NCBI RefSeq assembly: GCF_001411555.2
Contig: NC_049901.1
Span: 44,086,802 to 44,150,801 of the forward strand
Length of the DNA: 64,000 nt
Reading direction: 5' to 3'
Origin: Juglans regia
Lineage: Eukaryota > Streptophyta > Magnoliopsida > Fagales > Juglandaceae
The first letter of the stretch is position 1. The number at the start of each line of letters is the position of its first letter. Shown piece after piece: positions 55,301 through 64,000 of this stretch. Both the position numbers and the translations under genes were made by a program. Below the pieces are notes generated by a model, which ran no database searches, had not been told where the DNA came from, and worked only from the letters and a program-made list of their open reading frames with translations.

Positions 55301-58220
55301 ACTATCAAGTCAATCCATCAGCTTTTCAAATTATAGAGTACCATTTTCACGGCCATCATGCTTGTTGACTGAAGTTAATAAAAGAAGAGATTATATGCAG
55401 ACACCAAATACGAACACACAATACAAATGACTAGCTGAAAGTAACACTAGCTAAGAATGGGATTATACGGTAGTTTAGATGATTGAGGGCCCGTTTGGAT
55501 ACTTAGGGCTCATTTGTTTTCAGAGATGAGATGAAATAAGATGAGTTGAGATTAAAGTTAAAAAGTTGAATAAAATATTGTTAGAATATATTTTTTAATA
55601 TTATTTTTGTTTTGGGATTTGAAAAAGTTGAATTGTTTATTTTATTTTGTGTAGGGATTTGGGAAAGTTGTAATGATGAGGTGAGATGAGATGAGATGTT
55701 TCCTGAAAACAAACAAGACCTTAGAATATCTATGTATATCTATGAATAGTAGTGAAATGGTTTGAGTTAAGATATTTTATTGGGTTTTGGGAAATGAGAG
55801 AGAAAATGTTGAATAAAAATATTATAAAGTTAAAAAATTGTTTGAATAGAATTTTTGTTTTGAAATTTGAAAAAGTAGAATTGTGTTTTATGTTTTGTTT
55901 GGGAGTTTGGGAAAATTGTAATGATTAGGTAATGATTAAATAAAAAGTTGAAGATTTGAAATTAAAAAGTGTTTTGTGTTTGAGGGATGTCTAGAAAGAA
56001 AATATCTGAGAATACTTGAAAACAATTGTGTTGCCAAATGGACCCTCAATCATTATAAAAGAGAACTAACGGTTACACAGATAAGAAGAATGCAGTGACA
56101 GAACCGAAGGAAGAAAAAAAAGGTTGGTCAAGGCTACGATAATAGGCATGGTTGTCTGTGATTTTAACAAAAAACAAACAGAGCGAACGGTAGCATAAGC
56201 TAGATACTTCTCTTTATACAGAGAGGGACTGCTAGAATAATTAAAAAAGAAAAAGAAAAAGAAAAGAGGAATGCAAACATAAAAACTGCATCATTGGAAA
56301 GGAAAAAAAAGGGAATAAATAACTGCCAGTTTCTAGCATACAATGACTAAAATCACCACTAAACAAAAATTCAAAACAACTGGTACAAAAGTGATGCAAC
56401 TGTTCCTCTTAATAAAATTAAGTTACGTGTAAATATTACATACCCTTGATAAAGCCATGATGCTCCTCCATCCAATATTACTGATATCTCTTTCACATAG
56501 CAACCACACTCCATGAGGGAAAGCTTCAGTGTTCCTTCCTGGTTCTCCAAGCCTAGAGTAAGCCCCACTTCCATGCCTTCAACCTTACCCAGGAGCAGCA
56601 CCCATCAAATTCCCTTTTTTAATGTACACATGAGAAATGAGCAAACAAACACACAAGAGAAACTAGACAAGATTTAACAGATACATGAAGCCTATGCATT
56701 TTTAAATATAATTTTTAGTTTCCCAAAGCAAACGTTAACAAAGGAGGGGGATTATCTGAAACGTCAATTTCAAAATAATTAGCACCTTACGAACCTGAAC
56801 TCAGAATTAGACTCCCTAAGATGACTGAATTGAGAAAGAACAGAGTTAAGCTCCCTGGGATAACTTGATTCAGACAACAAGAATAAAAATTAGTATAAAG
56901 CTCATAGGTAAGTCCTACAAGCCAGGCTTACAGGAGAAAAGAAGTAGGCATACCCTTCATGCAAAAACTTCATGAGAAAAAGCCAATCACTATAGGAGCA
57001 ACAACTACTCATCCTCACATTCCAGTGAGTTGCCAAGACGATATAACAGGAAATCACCCATGCTGGTTCTTCTAAGCGGGGTTATTGCTAATCTTAACCA
57101 AATTGAAACATCCTATTGCATACTCTAATAGCCTATAGTCTATGTAACAAATTCCGCCTTAGTATTATCAAAATACAAGAAATTTGCAACAAAGAAACTC
57201 AAGCAGTTAGAAACAAAACAAACAAGAAAATAAGATATCTCCAGAAAACCTCCATATAAATAAATTCAAAGACCACAAAAAGCCTAGAAGTTTTTGGGGG
57301 GTAAGTTAAAAAGCTAAGAATTCAATCTCGGTAACACAGTAAGGCTTGCAAACTTAATCAACCATTCATAACAATTATACGTCCAAAACACTGTAAAGCT
57401 ATTTTATGGCCTCCTTTGTATTCGCAACTCATCTCAACTCACCTCAACTCATCTCATCTTATCATTACAATTTTCTCAAATTTCTACATAAAATAAAATA
57501 AATAATTCAACTTTTTCAAATTTCAAAACAACTTTTTCAAATTTCCACACAAAATATAATAAATAATTCAACTTTTATTCTACTATTCACAAACTATCTC
57601 AACTCATCTCAATTCATTTATGAATCCAAACCACTCCAATAGCAATTCAAACACGCCAAAATAAACAAAATCCAATTGCAAATCCCAGATTTTGAATCAA
57701 ATTAAAGAGATAATTCTAAATATGTTATTCCTAAACAGTAGCACAATAAAGCTACCAAATTCCCAAACCAAACGCAAAAGTTTGCATCAAACTCCAACAA
57801 GCTAAGCTATACCTGAACAGAAGCACTCCCTCTATCCGAAATCTCAACCGGCACAAGCCAAGTACTGTAAGAATAATACCAATTCATACTCAAATTACAA
57901 GTAGCCCCTGCCACAATAATCGCAATCCCTGTATCTCCAGGCTTCACATACGACTCGGAAACATCGATTTTGTATATTGTAGTATTCGACAGGACCATAT
58001 GGACGTTACCCACAAATGGGATTTTCACAGATTTCTCAATCTTGGGAAGTTGGAGGGGGATTATTGAAGAAATTGCCTCGTCGATAAGCAAGTTTTTGAC
58101 AAAATCGAGACCTTGTTGGGAGAGGGCTACGGAGGTAAAGGCTTGGTCCGTTAGTTGTAGATGGGAATTCGTGGGAATGAAGAAAGCAGCCATTAGAACG
58201 AAGAGAATAGTGGGTGCCAT
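52369..58220 (-). CDS. Plant BPI/LBP (LPS-binding-related) family protein
   Basis: Minus-strand exons: 58,220-57,813; 56,583-56,444; 54,599-54,248; 54,052-53,804; 52,791-52,666; 52,548-52,369 (stop TAA), phases closing to 484 aa. A signal peptide (MAPTILFVLMAAFFIPTNSH) starts the protein. The N-terminal barrel has QGLDFVKNLLIDEAISSIIP. The central part has ASLNITFVNDPLL and MLGITLDEAVFNSASAFYYN, the C-terminal barrel ISLSSPPV-like MSLSSPPVMRI, and the end KWSNIGNLRLYLIQPVMWTL with YANSHLAKGFPLPIIHGFTL. It matches plant LBR-type proteins (At1g04970 group) in length and order. Arabidopsis LBR proteins bind bacterial LPS and affect defence and salicylate-related gene expression. The exon 2 acceptor (GGGTAAG) lacks a good pyrimidine tract and is the least certain junction. 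Introns 1 and 2 hold MITEs. Confidence 0.92.
52823..52940. repeat. Short tandem repeats in BPI/LBP intron 4
   Basis: Three imperfect copies of about 45 bp sharing TTTTCATATGGCCTAA and AGAGAGAAG-like sequence. Confidence 0.6.
55480..56054. mobile_element. MITE pair, one nested in another, in BPI/LBP intron 2
   Basis: The outer element has inverted ends ATGATTGAGGGCCCGTTTGG (55,480) and CCAAATGGACCCTCAATCAT (to 56,054). Within it, 55,507-55,722 has ends GGGCTCATTTGTTTTCAG and CTGAAAACAAACAAGACC flanked by TTA on both sides, fitting a PIF/Harbinger-type MITE. Both are non-coding and GATGAGATGAG-rich. Confidence 0.7.
57408..57637. mobile_element. MITE related to the inner element, in BPI/LBP intron 1
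   Basis: Carries CAACTCATCTCAACTCACCTC at one side and CTCAACTCATCTCAATTCA at the other, the complement of the GATGAGATGAGTTGAG sequence in the 55.5-kb MITE. End sequences GGCCTCCTTTGTATTC and GAATCCAAACCACTCC are imperfect inverted repeats. Confidence 0.65.
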
Positions 58221-59937
58221 CCGGCTTTGCTATTGGGTTGCTCGCATTCGCAGGACTGAGATGGATTTAAACCCTTCTTTTTCTTCCGGCAGAAATCCAA
58301 TCAAATACAGAGGACTTTTTTTTTTTTTTAACTCAAATACGGTGGTCTTGAATGACAGTAATCAAGACTCTTTTCTGTAAAATGTCAATAATGCCCACGT
58401 CATTTTAAGGAACAGCCACCGTAGCTACGTGGCAATTTTTTTTTTTTTTTTTTTCCTTTCTGTAAAATGCGCTATTTTTTATAGTGTTTTCATATTATTC
58501 CCAATTCAAATTCGAGCCTCCCCCAAATCGAATCTTCTCCTACCCGCAGCGAACCTCCTCTTCCTATTGCTACTGGCGACGCCGTCTCTCTTTCAAGCGA
58601 CATCAAGCCCATCTGCACAACGCCATCACTCCCCACGTCGCCCAGCTTTCCTCCCTCCCCGTCGCCCACCCATCTCCTTTTGTTCCTCTCCCCCCAGGGC
58701 CCCCGCGTCACCCATCCTCTCCCCCACCTCCACCCCCACCACCTGCGTCGTCCATGCTCTCCTAATATTTTGGTCATCGTCCCAGGTGCATGTTTGCGTT
58801 TCTCTTTCTTTGCTTCATTTCTATTTTGGGCATTTGAGATTGATTTTGAGAAATACATGTCGCACAATTACTAACTTTCTCATCTTCCCTGCTTCAGAAT
58901 CGACATCAACAATCCGAATCTACATCTTGGCAGCCAGGTGAGTTGTTTTTTGCCCTAGAATCCCTCCCTATCTTACATATTTCAACCCAAAATTCTTGGG
59001 CTTTAGTTTGGAGTGCTGCTGTTGATTTTTGGTTTATGGTTTGTAGTTCGTGTATACCATGATTTGTGATTTTGGGTGTTTTCTGTCGCACAGTTGCTAA
59101 CTCTCTCATTTTGGGTTGGGTTGTGATTTTGGGTGTCTAAAAATGAAGACACAGCCGTATAGAAGATGGGTCTCCTTTTCTCTTGCTTGACTTTGATATT
59201 GCTCGGATTGTTTGATATGTTTGATATTCAATTCTTGGTGTAGGTTTAAGTTTTTGGGCTGAGCAGGGTATTAGTATTATCAATAGACTTTTTGTACTCT
59301 TCTTGTATCCACCTCTCAAATAATTGCGAGATAATGCCCTTTCTATGAGCACAAATAATGCTCTAGTAATAGAGGCATTGTTCTTGTGATACACCATAAG
59401 GGACACAAGCTATATGGGATGAGATATGGATATGTGAGAGGCTTCCATGATCTCTATTTGTGGAGCAAAAGGGAAAAAAAGATGCAGCGATATCAAAGGG
59501 ATGTGGCTAATGGAGAGAGACATAGCCAGTCAATTGAGTCGTGTAGCATGGGAGCAACATGGGTGAGTCTGAGTATTTGATGTGGGTGCATATATAGAGT
59601 TCGATTGTGAGAAGAGTGTGTTATGCCTATGGAAGTGGAGTGGATTAAGAACCAAGTAGGTTGAGTCTATAAAAGCCAGGTTTATTGGTATAGTTTACTT
59701 TGTCTGTGGTCAGTAAACTATATCTTGTATTGGGTTTTCTCCCACCCAAAATTGAGCTAATTTGTATAAATGAAATTGTTTGAATTTCTTTAACTTCTAT
59801 TTCCTGGTTTCCATCACATTCTTTGATAAACTTCTTGAGTTTAAATTTGTAAGGCATCTCAAACTTCTTGACGACAACATAATTTTGTATACAAATAAAA
59901 CTATGCAAGTAGAACCATATAGATATAAGAAAGTTGC
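58221..59937. other. BPI/LBP promoter and a possible spliced leader of the 60.7-kb locus
   Basis: Close to 58,220 lies the BPI/LBP 5' leader. At 58,500-58,938 a C-rich stretch (many CCC and CACC) ends in TTGGCAGCCAG|GTGAG, a good donor, so it may be a leader exon of the plus-strand FAR1-like locus. The open frames in it are proline-rich without a known domain. 59,000-59,930 shows nothing recognisable. Confidence 0.35.
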
Positions 59938-60180
59938 TTACATAACTTCACATTTTTTTTTTCTCATGAAATACAAAGAAGCTCCAAAATAACTGACCAA
60001 GATTAGTCCAAAAACATCAGCCCCAGCATACAGGGCTGCAATGGATGTTGAAGCTCCATTGACAAAAGTTAAGACCATTAAAGCCTCATATACACCTGCT
60101 TGTATGCCCAAATCACTGCTTGATGGTGTTTCAATTGAAATGGGTGGATTCTTCACAGCAACCTGCCACCTCTAAGGCAT
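59938..60180 (-). pseudogene. Unrecognised membrane-protein exon fragment
   Basis: A 72-codon frame on minus (60,156-59,938) reads as a real protein piece: ISIETPSSSDLGIQAGVYEA then a hydrophobic stretch (LMVLTFVNGASTSIAALYAG, FGLILVSYFGASLYF) that looks like one or two membrane helices. Upstream in the same frame VAVKNP extends it to a possible acceptor near 60,165. I do not recognise the family. No partner exons were found nearby, so it is likely a captured or stranded exon rather than a gene. It sits within the presumed leader intron of the FAR1-like locus, antisense. Confidence 0.4.
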
Positions 60181-60730
60181 TGATCCCATCCCAGGAGCAC
60201 TTAAAGGTTTAACATCAGTATAACAAACGCTACTATTCACAACTTTTCCTGCTCGTCGCTGAGTTAGACTTTACATAAGCAACATATCATATGCAGCCTC
60301 AACCTAAAACATATTAAAAATGGTAGTGACGGGGACAAGAGACTACTACAACTCTATTGATAGATAGTCAACTACTTCCAACAACAAATAAATAACATAA
60401 ATTAAACATTGACCTAAAAGAATGCACCACTAGTTGGGTTGAATAAATCTTCCAAATCAGGTTTGAAACTGGACCGATCTATCATGAGAATTAAAGAACA
60501 TCATATCAAATGTCCAGATATGCTTTCCCTGAAAAATAATGTTAATGTTAGTGAATGCAGGAATGATAAAGTGTCCCCTTATGCTTAAATGTTTTTTATT
60601 TTTTCTACTTTTCAAATTCTTTTTTTTTTATTACCGATATCAATTATGAGACTTTGATGTTCATTTTTCTTCTTTTGCCATCATGTGCTTCCCCTTTAAA
60701 GTCTCAGAAGATATTCATAGAATTAGTGTG

Positions 60731-63158
60731 ATGGGGGAAGATGAAGATGGAATGGCAACCAGGCCTTCGACTTCGACTTCACAGTCATTAATAACGCCTC
60801 AAAATACATTTGGAGATCCAAACGATTACCTTGTGAGTATGCAGGTTGATGTCTTTTATTTTTTTAAAAAGTGTGTTTGACGTGCTCATTAATCTAATTA
60901 ATTGTAGCATAATTTTGATGTAAATATGCTCTACCCTTCGCCGCTGAGTAATCTAGAGAGTTTTAGGCAAGAATTTGAAAAATTTGAAGAAAATGTTGGA
61001 AGTACATTTTCTGATGCTACTAATGGTATTACACTTTTTTTTACTTTCACTTTAATGACGCTAATATTGAATTGATGCTAATCCATCCTATGTTTCCATG
61101 TTTAGAAATGTTATTCAACATAGATGAAGATTTATAGGGTACCACTGTTGTCCCGGATGATGAGGTACGAGTTGAAGCACCAAGATCCGGTATGAAATTT
61201 GAGAGTGACAATGAGCTTACGGCCTACTATAAGCAATATGCCAAGTAATAAGGATTTGGTGTAAGGACACAGAGGACTAAGAGAGATGATGATGGGAGGC
61301 CTATGTATATAACTATTGGTTGTGCTCGTGGTGGAAAATACCAACTTAAGAACATTAATATCTCGAAGTCACGTGCACAACTAAAATGGATTGTGAAGCG
61401 AAAGTAAATGCGACATTGAACAAGAATTACAAATGGGTTATCACTATAGTTGAAAATGCACACAACCACATTATTGCCAACCCCAAGAAGACAAGACTCT
61501 TTCGATCTCACAAGCATCTAGATGACTACAGTCAAAGGATCCTCGACCTCAACGATAGAGCCAGTATTCGAATGAATAATAATTATTTTTCTCTTGTAGT
61601 TGACGCGAGGGGTTTTGAGAATCTAGATTTTCAAGAGAGAGATTGTTAGAATTTCATTCACAAGGCTAGACATTTAAGATTGGGTAAAGGAGGTGCGAAG
61701 CCCTTAATGAGTATTTCCTAAGAATGAGAGATCAAAATGATGGCTTTGTTTCTTCCATGGACGTCGGTGATTAGGGAAGGTTACGTAATGTGTTTTGGGC
61801 TGATGCACAGAGTCGAGCGGCCTATGATTACTTCAGAGACGTTGTAACCTTTGATACAACGTACATAACAAACCGGTATGGGATGCCTTTCACTCCATTT
61901 GTTGGTGTTAACCATTATGGGCAGTCCATACTACTAAAGGCGGGGTTGCTGTCAAGCGAGGACACGCATTCCTTTGTTTAGTTGTTCCGCATGTGGTTGG
62001 CTTGCATGAATGGTCAAGCTCCCAAAGCCATCATAACCGACCAAGACCGAGCAATGAAGAATACAATTTCAATTGTATTTCTGAAAACCTGCCATAGATA
62101 TTGTCTATGGCATATAATGCGCAAACTTCCAGAGAAGTTAGGATCTCACTCCCATTTCAGCACATGGTTGAAGACCTCCATTCAGGTTGGATTGTATGAT
62201 TCACAGACCTGTACGGAATTTGAGGAGAGGTGGGGTCAACTTTTTGATAAGTATGATCTCAGAGACAATAATTGGCTCGAGTCCTTATATGAGGAAAGAA
62301 CTTTTTGGGTTCCAGTTTATTTGAAGGATGTATTTTGGGCTGGTATGAGCACGACACAACGGTTAGAAAGTATGAATGCTATTTTCGATTGGTATGTCCA
62401 TTCCGGTACGACCTTGAAGGAATTCGTTGATCAATTTGATAATACTCTAAGAAATAATGTGAAGGTAGAGACAACAGCTGATTTCAACTCCAGTAACCAA
62501 ATGATCCCTTGCGTTTCCCCTTTCAACTTTGAGAAGCAGTTTCAGACGGTATACACAAATGCAAAGTTTAAAGAGTTCTAAAAATAGTTGATGGGCCTAA
62601 GGTATTATAATTGCATACTGGTAAGCAAGCAATGGTGCATTTCAACCTTTGATATCTTGGATGAAATCTCTATTAATGACTGCAACAAAATAGTCCACTA
62701 CACACTTTACTATAACGAAGAAAAGTATGAGTTAAAATGCACATGTGCATTGTTTGAGATGAGGGGAATTTTATGTAGGCATGCACTTAAAGTTTTTCAG
62801 TTGTCCCGAATTAATGTGCTGCCAGAGATATATATATATATATATATATGTCTTGGATCGCTGGATGAATGATGAGAATAGGAGATGCACATTGATCAAA
62901 AGTAGTTATGATGACTTGCGGGCTAGTGGAGATGCATAGAGGTATGAGATGGTGGTTAAAAGATGCATGAAATTAGCAACTAAAATATCCCCAAGTGATG
63001 AGCGTGTCAATGCATTCTTGCGCTATGTTGATGACTTTGATTCAAAATATGATGATGTAACATTTGGGTTAAGATTCAAATCAACGAAGGTTGGACAAAA
63101 CATAGTCGCAGATAATTGTAAGAAGATATTAAGCCCTCACATGGTCCAGGGAAAATGA
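60731..63158 (+). pseudogene. FAR1-related (FRS5-like) / MULE transposase-derived gene, decayed
   Basis: Likely exons begin 60,731-60,832, 60,908-61,025 and 61,106 onward. Domains in order: a FAR1-type DNA-binding region (MKFESDNELTAYYKQYAK, then GFGVRTQRTKRDDDGRP, CEAKVNATLN, AHNHIIANPKKTRLFRSHK), a MULE transposase core (FDTTYITNRYGMPFTPFVGV, IITDQDRAM, CLWHIMRKLPEKL, STTQRLESMNA) and a SWIM finger (CTCALFEMRGILCRHALKVF). Stops occur at about 61,134, two in a row near 61,247 and others near 61,647; a TAG at 61,979 where relatives have Trp (FV*LFRMWL); and more at 62,579 and 62,585. Frameshifts lie near 61,700 and at a (TA)n run at 62,827. FAR1/FHY3 proteins are light-signalling regulators derived from MULE transposases. 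This copy is dead. No terminal inverted repeats were seen, so gene and transposon origins cannot be told apart. Confidence 0.88.
62827..62849. repeat. (TA)n microsatellite inside the FAR1-like coding region
   Basis: The TA run follows LPE and shifts the frame. The expected sequence with DRWMNDENRRC continues in another frame. Confidence 0.8.
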
Positions 63159-63589
63159 GATCCCCAAGTAAGAGAAAAGTTCCACTCGTGGAGAAAGGTA
63201 ATACACTTTCCAAATTTCAGTTACTAATTAGTATTCTTTTTCTAATCTATGTCTATTTTTTGTTTTTTAACTTAGGCTTTTAAGAAAATATTAGATGATG
63301 AAATACAATTGGGTGACACCCCAGGATCTCAATACCACCAATTTGATGATGGGGTTGGTGTTGGGACACAAAACAGTATTGTCACACAATCGATGCCATC
63401 AGGAAATCAAGAGGTCTTCAGCTATTGGTTAAATGTGTCTTTGAATATACTTTTTCCGATTAAAGATTGCATGCATAATTTAAAAGTTGTTTACATTATA
63501 ATTGTTTTCTTTCAGATGTGCTGCCATAATTGAGTTGCTGTTTTTCTGTTGGTAATGGTCATGGTGTAGTTTGTGTCTGTTGATATATT

Positions 63590-63965
63590 TCATTTTTGTT
63601 CCTCTTGGAGAGGGTTGTGTGTAGTTTGAAAATATGCAAACTGTTTCTTTTTTATTCCTCTTGGAGAGGGTTGGGTGTAGTTTATAAATATGCAAAGTGT
63701 TTCTTTTTTGTTCTTCACGGAGAGGGTTGGGTGTAGTTTGTGAATATGCAAAGTGTTTCATTTTTGTTCATCTTTGAGAGGGTAGGGTGTAGTTTGTGAA
63801 TATGCAAAACGTGATAAAAATTTTTGTCTATTGGAGAGGGTAGGGTGTAGTTTGTCAATATGCTTCTGGTGTAATTTTGGTACCTCTTTGAGAGGGATGG
63901 GCTGGTAATCAAAATGCATTTTTGTACCTCTTGGTGTAGTTTTGGTGTACGTTGTGAATATGTCA
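63590..63965. repeat. Minisatellite of about 56-bp units, six or seven copies
   Basis: GAGAGGGTTGGGTGTAGTTT-like cores recur near 63,608, 63,664, 63,720, 63,775, 63,834 and 63,889, each followed by AATATGCAAA and a T-rich part. The units grow more diverged toward the right. The open minus frames here (63,480-63,966) only reflect the repeat. Confidence 0.9.
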
Positions 63966-64000
63966 AATGTAAGGTTTTTTGTGGAGATGCAACGACTTAT

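Noticed and set aside
58429..58941. A 170-codon proline-rich protein
   Set aside because: Low-complexity C-rich sequence with a donor site at its end; more like an untranslated leader exon.

Overview
The window is nuclear DNA of a flowering plant. It holds GT-AG spliced, intron-rich genes of land-plant families (WSS1-type protease, IBR5 phosphatase, plastid-type tRNase Z, plant BPI/LBP protein) in AT-rich DNA dense with plant LINEs, chromovirus- and Tat-like LTRs, hAT, FAR1/MULE and MITE sequences. The style of MITE rich in GATGAGATGAG and the gene sequences suggest a woody rosid, perhaps Fagales/Juglandaceae. That placement is inference only.

Layout. 1-13.4 kb is a transposon graveyard: an LTR end (to 1,881), AT-rich repeat DNA with a possible Helitron end, a lone last exon of an R2R3-MYB gene, a perfect 78-bp inverted repeat, a decayed hAT transposase (minus strand, 4.9-7.1 kb), and LINE pieces, one of them (11,082-13,423) bounded by a 14-bp target duplication. 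13.8-20.9 kb is an intact UBL-WLM-PUB metalloprotease gene (WSS1B type, plus strand, 743 aa, 10 coding exons). It carries four identical 105-bp coding repeats. 21.9-26.9 kb is an intact IBR5 dual-specificity phosphatase gene (minus, 266 aa) with a truncated LINE in intron 2. 28.0-38.0 kb is a three-level nest: an old full-length LINE (minus, 19-bp target duplication) split by a non-autonomous Tat/Ogre-like LTR element, which is itself hit by a 707-bp hAT element with perfect 8-bp duplication. 38.8-51.5 kb is an intact plastid-type tRNase Z gene (TRZ2 type, minus, 352 aa, 8 exons). Its introns hold a structurally intact LINE (39.6-45.3 kb, both ORFs open), a tRNA-derived SINE with duplications, and an LTR remnant. 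52.4-58.2 kb is an intact BPI/LBP-family gene (minus, 484 aa, 6 exons) with MITEs in its introns. 60.7-63.2 kb is a FAR1-related/MULE-type pseudogene, followed by a minisatellite.

The four host genes do not form a pathway: DNA-protein crosslink repair, auxin/MAPK signalling, tRNA 3' processing and lipid/LPS binding. The main story is how intact genes coexist with repeated insertions in their introns, and how the insertions can be ordered in time. No wholly new multi-gene system is evident. The most unusual items are the intact LINE whose ORF1 stop and ORF2 start overlap as ATGA (shared by a second, older copy), the recent coding repeat expansion in the WSS1B-type gene, the perfect inverted repeat, and the nested elements.
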